Source: Apostichopus japonicus
Taxonomy: Eukaryota; Echinodermata; Holothuroidea; Aspidochirotida; Stichopodidae
Length of the DNA: 64,000 bases
Assembly: GCF_037975245.1 (NCBI RefSeq)
Contig: NC_092563.1
Location: 1,145,001 to 1,209,000, forward strand
Direction of reading: 5' to 3'
Shown: positions 11,879 through 22,603 of the stretch, piece after piece
How positions within the stretch are numbered: the stretch's first letter is position 1
Layout of the letters: the number at the start of each line of letters is the position of its first letter
Notes under the pieces: generated by a model
Databases searched by the model: none
What the model saw: the letters and a program-made list of their open reading frames with translations, nothing else
Told to the model about the DNA's origin: nothing
Made by a program: the position numbers and the translations under genes

Positions 11879-12924
11879 CCCCTTGCGAAGTGTTCGTCAC
11901 TACCACACTTGTAGCAATGGCCACAAGAGTCCCCCTTCTGGGCCAATCGACAGGAAGCACACCCCCGTGGACGTTGTCGTCTGTACTCGTTTGTGTCTCG
12001 AGATTGGCTAAACAGTTGCTTCATATCTGCTCGAAGCTCCTTAATTTCCCCCAGAAGTGTACCCGGTCCATCACGTACCTTTCCTTCTTTCAATGGTGGT
12101 GCTGCTTCAGAGTTGGGTAACTGACCAGGATTATGCTGATCTGAACATTCCTTGATCATGTTGATGGCAGGCTTGGGCTTGGGTCCCAGCTTCTTAACCC
12201 GTTCTGCCTCTTCGCTGGCCGAGATGTTTGTCTTCTCCAGTAATAACTCATCTGACACACCTGGTTTTCCCAAGAATGGTTTAAGATCTTGGCGTATCGT
12301 TGGGCTCAGTAGGCCAGTGGTGACGGCATGGAGAAACATATTCTGCACTAAATCCACGTCGTACTGCTGGGGGGCTTCTACTTCCTTTGACGCTTGCAGG
12401 ACCCTCTGCCGAAGGTCAAGGGCCCTGAACATAAAATTTTGTGCTGTCTCCTTCTGTAGTTGCGACAAACTACACAGTTCTTGGTATAGTTCCGTCGCAC
12501 TCTTTTCTTGGTAGTGGGTGCGGAGCAGGCGTCTAAGCTTCGGTAGTGTTATACTGGGTCGTCCTTCCAAATAACTTCGGAGGTTAAGACCTGGGTTGAT
12601 AGCTCTGATGATCGCATCGGTAACCTCATCCTGGGTGTATCCCCTCTTCAGCCCAATCTCGATCTGATGGTTTAAACTTGTTAAACTCAGCCTGTCCTTT
12701 TGATGTTGGTCACCTACCTGACCGAAGATTTTAAAGTCTCTCCGACCATGGTTCCTTCCCAATCCCGTCTTGGCTTCCTCCTCAAGAACAGCAAGGCGTT
12801 CACGGAGAGTCTCGATTTCACTGCGATCCGCATATTCTGCTCCCTGATCGGAAATCTCATCGCCCTTATCCGCCCCTCCTTCAGGAATTTCATGAACATC
12901 AGTCATTGTGTCGGCTTCGCCCAC
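11812..12924 (-). CDS. gag: Gypsy Gag protein
   Basis: 370 codons. An acidic N-terminus is followed by a helical capsid-like region, then a nucleocapsid. The C-terminus holds a classical CCHC knuckle (Cys337, Cys340, His345, Cys350), preceded by additional cysteines in C-x2-C pairs (322/325 and 334/337), an expanded metal-binding cluster. The last 67 nt overlap the ATG-initiated pol frame. The start ATG at 12924 lies about 90 nt from the PBS. Gag forms the particle and packages the element RNA. The frame is intact. Confidence 0.93.
   Translation of the reverse strand: MGEADTMTDVHEIPEGGADKGDEISDQGAEYADRSEIETLRERLAVLEEEAKTGLGRNHGRRDFKIFGQVGDQHQKDRLSLTSLNHQIEIGLKRGYTQDEVTDAIIRAINPGLNLRSYLEGRPSITLPKLRRLLRTHYQEKSATELYQELCSLSQLQKETAQNFMFRALDLRQRVLQASKEVEAPQQYDVDLVQNMFLHAVTTGLLSPTIRQDLKPFLGKPGVSDELLLEKTNISASEEAERVKKLGPKPKPAINMIKECSDQHNPGQLPNSEAAPPLKEGKVRDGPGTLLGEIKELRADMKQLFSQSRDTNEYRRQRPRGCASCRLAQKGDSCGHCYKCGSDEHFARGCRKRTPGNDNGSSQRDKGGPV
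11819..11860 (-). promoter_or_regulatory. Programmed -1 ribosomal frameshift signal (gag to pol)
   Basis: On the minus strand the heptamer G GGA AAC (11854-11860) lies in the gag frame as X XXY YYZ. Slipping back one base gives GGG AAA, which is the pol frame. After a 7-nt spacer a stem-loop can form: GGTC plus CTC (with a TT bulge, 11838-11846) pairs with GAGGACC (11819-11825) around a 12-nt loop. Spacing and geometry match known retroelement frameshift sites. Confidence 0.8.
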
Positions 12925-13014
12925 TCAGCATACATCCCAGAACTGTTGGTACCAGTCTCAGCGTGTTGGTCCACAAAACACTTTGCATTAAATCAGTTAG
13001 CCCATTTGTTTATA

Positions 13015-13033
13015 GGTCCTGGCAGGGTCGCCA
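13015..13033 (-). promoter_or_regulatory. Primer binding site, probably tRNA-Arg
   Basis: Three bases inside the 5' LTR, the minus strand reads TGGCGACCCTGCCAGGACC. TGG matches the CCA end of a tRNA, and CGACC next to it fits the 3' acceptor end of tRNA-Arg (…GGTCGCCA or …GGCTCGCCA). The position is certain; the tRNA identity is inference. Confidence 0.75.
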
Positions 13034-13036
13034 AAA

Positions 13037-14180
13037 TGTTACACCGGGCGGGCCACTGAACTATTACCATTGAGGAGCTTTAGAAGACTGGAGAAGAGAG
13101 AACAGGAAAAACTTGGTGTAACAGTGCATAATGGCAATTTTGCAACAGTTTATTTCAACATGTCAGCTCAATAACAGGAACATATGAAATATTAACTCGC
13201 CCTCCTTAGATATCTTAATTCTTTGGCATCTGACTTACTCAAAATCTAAATCCAGGACTTTTAGGTGATTCCACCTAGTTTTACAGTTCAGCAGAACTAA
13301 ATTATTACATATATACTTTTCCCTACTATCAAGGAAATATGCATTACCTCACCAAGGTCTTAACACACACTCAATGATTCAATTGAACTATATGCACTAG
13401 TAATACCATCGTAGCAGATGACACAATTCAGGGGATTCCCCTAATGACGACATCAATCGTGACGTCACTTCACAGTGACCACGAGGCCATGGCCGCCATG
13501 ATCATACAGCCATAGCCTACACTTTCATCACGTACGAACAAATGCTGCACACAAACACCTTCAAAATGGTCACTCCTGCATCACACCAAAACTCTAAAAT
13601 AACATAATTAATCAATATCAACTGTAATTAATGATAACAACTGTAATTAATGATAACAACTGTAATTAATGATAACAACTGTAATCCTTCATCCTATATC
13701 CATTTTCCCAGTAAAATAGCTTACAATTCCTGACGGAAAATAACCTGTCAGCTTTGTTAACACTGCGATCCCCATGTACTCTATGGTAGTTATCACGCTA
13801 CGTTAGCATGCACACACACAGTATACTAACAACCTAACGGGCATGAGCTTACGCATGCACTACGATATATAATTATAACTTTCACAAATAATACAGTTTA
13901 TTCCTTACTTATTTGCTACTTAACAACAGGTCATCCACACATAAAACCAATATATTTAAGACCTCTAAACATTTATGATGGGCTTAGTAGTACTTGATTT
14001 AGCCAAAAGGTAGGATTTAAAGACCATTTCACCTGGAGAAGAGAGAACAGGAAAAACTTGGTGTAACAGTGCATAATGGCAATTTTGCAACAGTCTCTGC
14101 ATGGGTGCTCCATGCTATGGACCGCCAAATGCGCATTAAATATGAAATTTTGGTGGGGTCCCAAACTTCAACCCGTTACA
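13037..14180 (-). repeat. 5' LTR of the Gypsy element
   Basis: 1,144 bp, near-identical to 5560-6700. It would hold the promoter on the minus strand. It carries the same internal 62-bp direct repeat at 13088-13149 and 14033-14094. Confidence 0.95.
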
Positions 14181-14201
14181 TGTAATATAATTATTATTAT
14201 A

Positions 14202-14380
14202 TGGAAGTTATGTTATTATTAAAACAAAGGGGAATCGGTGTGGAATAATATAACCGTTTCTATTTCACTAATTCAATTTGATTTATTTTGGGTTATATTA
14301 TTGGTAGTTATATTATTATTATTATTATTATTATATGGAAGTTATGTTATTATAAAAACAAAGGAGAATCGGCATGTTTG
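14202..14380. repeat. Interior repeat of the putative foldback element, right part
   Basis: One full unit (14202-14330) matching 5452-5559, followed by an ATT microsatellite and the beginning of another unit (ATGGAAGTTATGTTATTAT at 14335). The match across the Gypsy shows the insertion split a tandemly repeated sequence. Confidence 0.65.
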
Positions 14381-14684
14381 AGGAACTGAATAGTTGTCTT
14401 TTTCTGGAGCATTAAGTGGCCTTTAGAAGAGCCGTTTGCAAATTTGAGGAACTGTAGTTTTCATCTTTCTGGAGGATAGTTCGTATTCTGTAACGTTTCC
14501 TTACTAAAGTTATACAAAGAAAAGGACTTCAAGTTTCCTTAATATTCCTTAATATTCGAACGTTTACTATCAAACCTAACCCCCAACACACTGATCGGTC
14601 CTCAAGTTTCCTTAATATTCGGTTCGTAACCTGTAACGTTAACAATTCCCGAACGTTTACTTTTCAAGTATCATATTTCATCAA

Positions 14685-14858
14685 GGTTGGGCGAAATGAC
14701 CAGGCTGGTTGGGCGAAATGACCAGGCTGGTTGGGCGAAATGACCAGGCTGGTTGGGCGAAATGACCAGGCTGGTTGGGCGAAATTACCAGGCTGGTTGG
14801 GCGAAATGGTAAGGTTGGGCGAAATGGCAGTTGGGCGAAATGGTTGTTGGGCGAAGTG
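14685..14858 (-). repeat. 22-bp minisatellite array, right arm of the inverted pair
   Basis: Nine copies of GTTGGGCGAA, the reverse complement of the motif at 5085-5262. The outermost three units have the same short forms and order as the left arm, which supports a true inverted repeat rather than a chance second array. Confidence 0.9.
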
Positions 14859-15217
14859 TCCTGCTTCCGTTTCAATCACAATTTCCGTGTTGGTATTGTG
14901 TCTAACAAAATAGAAAGGCTTTTGTGGAAATTGCTCTTTGGTCTTAGAATAGTCACCACTGACGTACAAGTGGGTAGAATGAAACCAAACCCCACCCTAT
15001 TTTCAGATAAATGCAGAAATCAAAACAATAGAAGAGTAAACACAAAGAAAACATTTTGTTGTCATTGTGCGACAACTTAGGATGTCGCACCCGTTTGCCT
15101 CAAGATCACTTTATGGCACAAGCGATAAGAATTAAAATTTGTTACATATGAAACTTTAGAAAGGAGGCTCGGTTTATGTTCCTCTAACGTCTGTGCTCCA
15201 ATGAAGTATTTTCAATG

Positions 15218-15975
15218 GCTTTTCAGTCTTTGTGTAGCACAAATAAACAGGAGCGTATGTAGGGAGGGGAATGTGGGTGTAGCCAGGCCCCCTATTCTGA
15301 GGCTTTTTAATATTTGTGTAGCACAAATAAACAGAGGAGCCTATGTAAGGAGGGGAACGTGGTTGCCAGGCCCCCAATTCTGAGGCTTTTTAATATTTGT
15401 GTAGTGCATTAAACAGAGAAGTGTATGTAGGGAGGGTTACCTGGGTGGCCAGGCCTCCTATTCTGAGGCTTTTCAATCTTTGTGTAGTGCATTAAACAGA
15501 GGAGCCTATGTAGGGAGGGGGACGTGGTGGCCAGGCCCCCAATTCTGAGGCTTTTCAATCTTTGTGGAGCACAAATAAACAGAGGAGCGTATGTAGGGAG
15601 GGAACGTGGGTGGCCAGGCCCCCTATTCTGAGGCTTTTTAATATTTGTGTAGCACAAATAAACAGGAGCGTATGTAGGGAGGGGAATGTGGGTGTGGCCA
15701 GGCCCCCTATTCTGAGGCTTTTTAATATTTGTGTAGCACAAATAAACAGAGGAGCCTATGTAGGGAGGGGAACGTGGTGGCCAGGCCCCCTATTCTGAAG
15801 CTTTTTAATATTTGTGTAGTGCATTTAACAGAGAAGTGTATGTAGGGAGGGTTACCTGGGTGGCCAGGCCTCCTTTTCTGAGGCTTTTTAATATTTGTGT
15901 AGCACAAATAAACAGAGGAGCGTATGTAAGGAGGGGAACTTGGGTGGCCAGGCCTCCTATGCTGAGGCTTTTTAA
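15218..15975. repeat. 83-bp tandem array, about 9 units
   Basis: The word TCTGAGGCTTTTTAATATT or close variants recur every 82-84 bp (15301, 15384, 15467, 15549, 15632, 15716, 15798, 15882 and about 15965). Most units also carry AGCACAAATAAACAG and CCAGGCCCCC. Units differ by 5-10 percent. The open frames on both strands are shadows of the repeat. Confidence 0.9.
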
Positions 15976-16625
15976 GCATTGTTGCATGCAAGTTTGCATG
16001 ACATTCCTTACTTTATACCGATGTTTTCTGACGCACCCCAAATTTGGTAGTAATGTCAGTATCTATATATAATTGTCTTCCAGGCCCCCGGCTTTTCTGA
16101 GGAAGCCTGGATCGGCCAATATTAATATACAATGACAGTATCTTCATACATAGGGATGTACAAGACACCTTGCATTTAAACCTGAGCAAGACAGCAGCTG
16201 AGAGATAAAACAAACAACAAAGTGAATGAATAAGAACAAAGAACAACAGTTAATGTTAGAAATGCTTTTAAATTGTACCAGTTGCAACATTTTGTTTGTA
16301 CAAGAAAGTCTTCAATACAAGCCTTGCTCCATCCCCATATTGAACAAACCTTATGTACATTTTAATCAGAAAAACTAAATTTAGAGCTTACTTGATCCTT
16401 CCATTGTAATATTTTTTACATGCTGGCTTAGCCTATAATGTAATACACATCGGTAATAATGTTTTTTTTTCCTCTATCATATTTTAATCGCCAAACTGAT
16501 TGATTGGTGTTAACTTTTAAGTCATCTTTAATTTTCAAATGGTACCTTTGAAAGAAAGATATTAAAGAAAACTTTTACAAAAGTTTTACGTGTTGATAAC
16601 AATAAATATAAAGTAATTGCATATA

Positions 16626-16925
16626 AAGCCGTAAGTAGACACTATTAGTTTATCTATTGTTGCATACATCACACCCACAAGTTAAAAATATAATGTTAAA
16701 GCTTTAAATAGACACTATAAGTTAATCTGTTGTTGCATACATCAAGTTACATCACACCCACAAGTTAAAAATATAATGTTAAAGCTTTAAGTAAGTTAAT
16801 CTGTTGTCGCATACACCCATGTTGTTAAATCACACCCACAAGTTAAAAATATAATGTTAAAGCTTTAAGCAGACTCTTTAAGATTCATCTGTTGTTGCAT
16901 ACACCTAGTTAAATCTGTTAAAGTT
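16626..16925. repeat. About 80-bp tandem array, 4 diverged units
   Basis: CACCCACAAGTTAAAAATAT and TGTTAAAGCTTTAA recur three times, with TGTTGTTGCATACA in each unit. Unit length varies by indels. Confidence 0.8.
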
Positions 16926-17089
16926 ACACACTGAAATGACAAATGAGTAAACATTTTTTTTTTTGCTGGCCAGATGGAAATCTTTTGCATCTTGCATTTG
17001 GCCCATAGACAGCCTATTGAGGACCCCTGTTTAACTCTTAGCTCACAGGATGTATGTGAAATCTCTTTGACATGATAAGTTAAAATAAA

Positions 17090-17185
17090 ATAAAACTGTT
17101 AGCAAACTGCTTATCCACTAGAGAGCCTGTGTAAGAGAATGTGTAAAAGTAAGTTGGCCTGACGTTTCGACACGATAAGTTGACA
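17090..17185 (-). repeat. Dispersed repeat copy A (hammerhead-like family)
   Basis: On the minus strand it reads CGAAACGTCAGGCC, then a tail containing ACACAGGCTCTCTAGTGG and GATAAGCAGTTTGCTAACAG. The tail matches 42690-42765 almost base for base. The upstream CTGAAGA half seen in the other copies is missing. Confidence 0.7.
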
Positions 17186-19939
17186 GACATTTAATAAACT
17201 GAGCTATTACACAGCGGTAACACACAACAAGTTTTTACATGACTATCTGGCTGGTGGAGATTAACAAAAGTGTTGAAAAAGCAAACACAAAAATTAAACG
17301 AAAAAAAAAGTGAAAAAAAAAATGGCTTAAATAAAGAAAGCATAATAGGTTGACATTTATAAATACAAATAAAAAATAAAAAACTCACATTCACATTTTT
17401 ACCTCAACAGGAGAATGCTCCCTTATGTAATGCCACAAAGCTGATACTACAAGTCCCAGTTTGTCTCTACAGAGTGCAGACCTCCAGCTAATAAATGGTA
17501 ACAACTTTTGTACTGATCTGATATTCTTGCACAAATTCATGGAAATATTACAAGGAAAAAAAATTGAAAAAAAATAACCAAGGAAAGAAGGGACAAGACT
17601 AGATATCTACATAGACTGAAAATATTACCCTGATTCAAAACTAGTGCAGATTTACTAAACACACCAGGAGAGAAACAATACATACTGCGCATGGAATTCA
17701 TTACTAGTAAAATATGTGTGAAGCACACTCATTTTGAAGAATTACACATCTGGATAATAGAGGATTCTTTGTACCTGTAATGATGATGAGACATCTCCTT
17801 TTCACTACTACCGCACGATTTAGCAGAATTGTATTGAGTTGCAGTTAAAACAGGAGGCAAAATAAAAACATTCATCATTAGTCTATGTGATTGAGAGATA
17901 ACTGACATGAACAACCCTTGCACAGACCTAAAGAAAACAATCTTCCATTTGGGAGATATCATGGATTGAATAATCCTTTACATAAAAAGGTGAAGACTTG
18001 AACAAGTCTAAATATGACTTCATCTAGCCACACATGCTACATTTTGTAACAGTTTTTCTCTATTTTTTCTCTGTTCATCACAACAGCCTCTATCATATCA
18101 ACTCAAGATGATGAAGAGGTTTGTGTTGCCTAAAGACAGTGCACCAGTAAGCTACATCTATTCAACAGCAAAATAAACAACCCTTGACCTAGACCGTTTA
18201 CAACTAGTTTAAAGCAGAGTTATGAGCAGCACTGAATAGAATCACAAACGCAAAGCAGACATTTAATAGCTGTAATACAAAAGTCTTTTTCACCAAATGA
18301 TCTTATTAACACTAAAATTATCAAACCCTTGACCCAGACGATTAAGAACTGGTCTACAGTATAATTCTTTATAAAAATGAGTTGCATTTATTATATATAA
18401 TGAACTCACTGCAGAATTTGCATATTTAATACCTAAAGAAAGTCAACTTGCTTTGCCAGCAAAACTTTTACCTCTTTGAAAGCAGAATCAATACTGGGTC
18501 CTAGAGCTACAACAACATGTGTACAGAACCCAAGCATGTATGAGAACAAACATACAGCAAAAAGAATTGCTTTATGCAAATCCAACTGTGGTCTAACATT
18601 TTATGAGGTTAAAGTTCACATAAACCCTTACTCAATGGTATCAGGCTGCCAAATTGTACTAAGCTGATTTGTTGTTGAATCTTTATTAAAGAAATTTCTT
18701 TTGCATCTTCAATATAACAAGCATGTGCTGGAATTAACCGTTAGCACAAATTCGTCCCAATGAAAGAATATTTAAGTAATAATAGTTAAGGTATGTGATT
18801 GACATATTCGACATCTCATTTCTGCATCACTCTCCAGTTCCAATTACCAGGAAATAACAAAATAAAATAAACAGTTGAAATTAAACCATCATGTTTCAAT
18901 CTTTGATTTTATTCAAAGATAGAGTGAGCTACCTTGGACACTTAACGAAGCACTAAAATAAATTAGCCTTTAACCTTTTTCTGAAATTTCAAGACCAAAC
19001 TTAAGTGATCAACGAGTCCTACTTTTCAAAATTAATTGCATAGTCCAGTACTCCAGTTATATCAAAAATAAAGACAAAAAAAATATTCATGATTATTTCA
19101 TACATTGCATATTTTGTAAATCTGCTACACTAAAATAGCTGTCATTTTTTCGTAACTTGAACGGTCCTTTCTCAATTTCATTACATCGACAGTGAAAAAT
19201 TTTAAATCACAAGTCGTCCTGTTTCATATGTACATTTCTACTCTTCTACAAACAAATTAATTACTATTATGACAACAATCACAACAATATTGGATTGTGA
19301 TTATTTTAATCTTTTTAACCGGGAAGCATCCGCATATTTAAATTTCATGTAACTATCCCATAGAATCTGACAAAGTTGCTTGAAGAAATTCCTAATGAGA
19401 ACTAAAGTTTGCCTCACAGTAGATCTTGATTAGTGTATTGAAGCTTGAATTAATATTTCTGATGAAATGTTTTCCCACATCACTTTTGAAGCTTTTTTTC
19501 TTTTCTTTTGTCTCCCCCCCCCCATTTTTTTTTGTGTAAGTTATAAGAACTTAGTGAGGTCAGGTAAATTGCTACATTTTTGCATCGAAATATTGATAAC
19601 TTATTTATTTCCTTAAAGTTACAAACAACATTACCATGATGTGATACAGTTGGATACAATGGAAACTCTAACAAAGACGTTCCACGTGAACATACAACCA
19701 AATTGCACCTGTTCGTATATGTTCCACTGGTCCCAAACGTTCAGCCAATCTGCTCCCAGACAATAACTGAACACACACAGCGAGAGAGAGAGAAAGAGAG
19801 CTCCTCGTGACTAGCATACCGCATAAAACTTGACTTATAACGGTATTGAGCTAAACACCTTTTATCATCGTGAGAAATACCACAAACTTTCCAAACTTTA
19901 AATAACGTGGAAAGAAATACAACAGATCTTACTAGATTT

Positions 19940-19945
19940 TTTAAT
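19940..19945 (-). terminator. Candidate poly(A) signal ATTAAA
   Basis: Reads ATTAAA on the minus strand, about 180 nt past the proposed stop codon of the glucosyltransferase gene. AT-rich context makes chance occurrence likely. Confidence 0.25.
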
Positions 19946-20121
19946 TTTTATAAATATAAATATTTTGTACGAAAATACAACTTTGCAAGAAGAAAAAAAA
20001 AAGAGAAAGAAGAAGAAGAAAAAGAAGGAGGAGGAATTTGCAAATGTTGGTTGTTGTTAATATAGGAAGTTAACACAAAGGATGATCAAGAAAGTCCTTA
20101 TCAGTACCATCTGTGTTGTCT

Positions 20122-20139
20122 TCATAGCTCTTCATGATT
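20122..20139 (-). CDS. POGLUT2/3-like: POGLUT2/3-like, last exon: HEEL terminus
   Basis: A coding stretch of 18 nt encodes Asn-His-Glu-Glu-Leu-stop. It is preceded on the minus strand by a textbook acceptor (TTTTCTCTTTCCAATAG). Joined in phase 0 to the previous exon it gives a C-terminus ending HEEL, a KDEL-like ER-retrieval tetrapeptide, at the position where vertebrate family members end in KDEL or a variant. The weak point is the upstream donor, CAG then GTTTGT. If that donor is unused, translation would read on into a 12-codon tail ending at 20679 without a retrieval signal. Confidence 0.7.
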   Translation of the reverse strand, partial: NHEEL

Positions 20140-20254
20140 CTATTGGAAAGAGAAAATAACAAGAATCTGCTCATTCATCTCTTGTACTTTGAAAGTATGA
20201 AGGATCACCCACAGGGGTGGTGGATGGTCCTACCAGCTAATTGGATAATAAACC

Positions 20255-20368
20255 AGCATAAGAAGGGGAATAGGGTAGTGATTAAGGGAAGAGGGAAGAG
20301 TGGTGATTTAGGCAAGGGGAAAGGGTAGTGATTTAGGAAAGGGGGGAAGGGTAGTGATTAAGGGAGGG
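20255..20368. repeat. G/A-rich minisatellite in the last intron
   Basis: About four units of roughly 30 bp built on GGGTAGTGATTAAGG or TGGTGATTTAGG with AAGGGGAA spacers. Confidence 0.7.
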
Positions 20369-20714
20369 CTCCCAACATCGATGTCTGGAAATACAAAACT
20401 CCTACTTTTACTGAGTAATGATGTGATACTGATCAGTGACCTGATACATGTATTGTACTGATAACCACCACTGTACTGAACTGCAGTAATTTGTACATGT
20501 ATACTACATGTTGGAGAGAAATGGTTCTTTTTGCCAGAACATGGACACATCAGAACGGAAAGTTCGTTCTTCTGTTCACAAAATTCATTTTCCTTCAGAA
20601 CATGAGAAATGGTAGATAACCCAGAGAATTGGACACTCAAGGAAAATGCGTTCTTTGATTCACGAAAATTGAAAAGTCCTATAAATTGATGTCTACGATG
20701 TAAAAACCACAAAC

Positions 20715-20819
20715 CTGCTGAGAGTTAGAACACAAGCAATTGTCACTTCCATCTGGTTGTGTAACCTCCTCCATGTCGTCATATACCCTCGGAGATCTTG
20801 TCTGACGAGATGCATATTC
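20715..20819 (-). CDS. POGLUT2/3-like: POGLUT2/3-like, penultimate exon
   Basis: 105 nt, 35 codons, phase 0 at both ends. Begins EYASRQTRSPRVYDDMEEV and contains Cys-Leu-Cys near its end, corresponding to the EYA...C-x-C region just before the retrieval signal in the family. The acceptor is AG at 20820-20821 (minus); the donor after CAG at 20715 is GTTTGT, non-consensus. Confidence 0.82.
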
Positions 20820-21221
20820 CTGTCATCGTAATGTGAATATAAAATAAAGCTTTCATCACACATCATCATCATCATCATCTTTTTCTTTAATCATGACAAA
20901 CCAAATTTTCATTTTGTTTTCAACATTTTCCTGGATAAGCGCTGCATAGGGTGTCTGCCAAATCCTTTGGTTTGCTCTGTTTGGACTTAGTGACCACTCC
21001 ACCCATTCCCCACCCCACCATAACCATCCACCCCTAGCCCCCCCCCCCAAATATGTATGCAATAATTTTATTCAGTTCTTGGACAACTAGAAATAGCAAA
21101 ATCAATTTTGTATTTTTTACCCTAAAATACTAAAATAAAACAAAGAAATTGCTACACATTCAAATACAATTCAGGTTTATAAAACAATTCCCGGTATTAC
21201 AAGAAACAATTATAAACTTAC

Positions 21222-21311
21222 CGTTAATACTTGGTAGTAATAGCAAAATATTCTGTTGGATAAGAGATTACTTCTAGCAAACTCGCTGCCAGTCTCTGCT
21301 ATTTGCTTTGC
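21222..21311 (-). CDS. POGLUT2/3-like: POGLUT2/3-like exon, end of GT90 domain
   Basis: 90 nt, 30 codons, phase 0. Encodes AKQIAETGSEFAR and then IFCYYYQVLT. The FAR...CYY pattern is a hallmark of the C-terminal end of GT90/CAP10 domains. It is flanked by an acceptor with CTGCAG and a donor ACG|GTAAGT. The exon is too short and too AT-rich to stand out as an open frame. Confidence 0.9.
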
Positions 21312-22603
21312 CTGCAGTGAAAAAACAGGTAAAAGACTTCTGATCTTCTTGTGAAACATATTTATCAGGGAATTGCCTGGTGCTCCAACAAAAGCAAATT
21401 GTGATTGCTGAATTTGATTTCCCTATTCCCCGCCCCATTCCACCCCTCCAAGAAAATAAAAGTAAAGAAAAAACTCGAACTAAAGGGTGACAAAAAGTGG
21501 ACAATATGTATCACCTTGGAGGATGACACACAATTTTATGACATTTCTTTTACGATACATAAAATTAAGAAGCAATTTTACCAAAACATGCTCTGAAACA
21601 GTGAAATATTTCCTCCTCCCTGTATTTTTAAACTCTCACCCAAGTCCTGGTTTCAAGACCAATTAATATAAATGCAGCATCTGGTGTTAATCTTTGCTAT
21701 GATGCAGAACCAATCTGTGCTATTCCCCCCTTGCATTATACTTGACTTCCTTAGTTCCTTTACAGGCATCTGTCACGATTAAAGTTAAATAATATTCTGT
21801 GACTCACACATGGGAATAATCAACTATTGAAGAAGAGAAAAAATGTAAGCAGTTTCAGATTGAGGATTTCTCAAATCAGGTGGCCAGGTAGAACAGGTGT
21901 TGTTAGATACCTTAAATTACTACAAAAAATAGCGATGCATTATAAAAACAAGTTCCGTAAAGAATTTGGACTAGTCCTGCATGTGTAAGAGTGCTACAAT
22001 TTTATACTATGTAGATTGTTTTCAGCTTGGTCTCTATGGCCCCCCTCCCTTGATCCGCCCTTGTTAAGGTTTTACAGATTCCAGTTTCCAGATGTGCATG
22101 TTCCCGTTCTTTAGTTTTAATATAGTCATGGACTGAATACTCCCTCTGGTACTTTTCTACCAACCACCCTCATGATTTCTAATTTACAAGCAAATGATGA
22201 TTTTACAGACGACACTCTACGAATAATGAAGCTTGTGTTGCCTAGTCTGTATAAAAGAAGAACAAAAGGGAACATATCCTATCGTAAATAGGCCATTCTT
22301 CCAAAAGCATCATGCGGAAATTGTGACCTCAGACAAGCTCCTCGAATATTTGATGTCCAAACCACTTCCACACCGAGTGGAACGTCCCAGAGCTCTCTAA
22401 AGTTGGAACTCCTAAAACAGTCATTAACATTTAGTCATCAACTCATCAACTCATAAACATAGTTTTATGACACTCATTGTCATAGTATTATGAGTTCTTC
22501 AATAGAAACTTTACATATTTTTGACTGTGGTTGTTACTGTCATTGCTTTCTTCATCTCAGGAGCCATTACCTTTTGAAAGAAGTAAGATATATTTGTCGA
22601 TAT

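Larger units (their letters stand above)
5560..14180 (-). mobile_element. Full-length Gypsy/Ty3 LTR retrotransposon
   Basis: 8,621 bp from LTR edge to LTR edge, transcribed on the minus strand. Order on that strand: 5' LTR (13037-14180), PBS (13015-13033), gag (12924-11812), pol in the -1 frame (to 7280), PPT (6701-6713), 3' LTR (5560-6700). LTRs begin TGTAAC and end GTAACA. Both frames are open over their full length and the LTRs differ by only four substitutions and one 3-bp indel, so the insertion is recent. No env frame is seen in the 570 bp between pol and PPT. Domain order PR-RT-RNaseH-IN is the Gypsy (Metaviridae) order. No clear target-site duplication was found. Confidence 0.95.
5085..14858. 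mobile_element. Putative foldback/TIR DNA element containing a nested Gypsy
   Basis: The outer ends are two minisatellite arms in opposite orientation (5085-5262 and 14685-14858). Read inward, both start with the same roughly 45 bases and then the 22-bp units. Without the 8.6-kb Gypsy insert the element would be about 1.15 kb. Its interior holds a separate repeat whose segments (5452-5559 and 14202-14330) are split by the Gypsy. No transposase frame is visible, so this would be a non-autonomous copy. A 3-bp GTC flanks both ends, too short to be convincing as a target-site duplication. Confidence 0.55.
16926..20121. other. Intergenic region and 3'UTR of the glucosyltransferase gene; no gene seen
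   Basis: AT-rich, with only short chance frames. It contains one copy of the dispersed hammerhead-like repeat (17090-17185, minus). A polypurine run of mostly AAG/AAA triplets lies at 19985-20035, just past the minus-strand stop codon. ATTAAA at 19940-19945 (minus) is a possible poly(A) signal. Confidence 0.5.

Noticed and set aside
15174-16041. Several frames of 60-110 codons with repeated peptides
   Set aside because: Shadows of the 83-bp tandem array.
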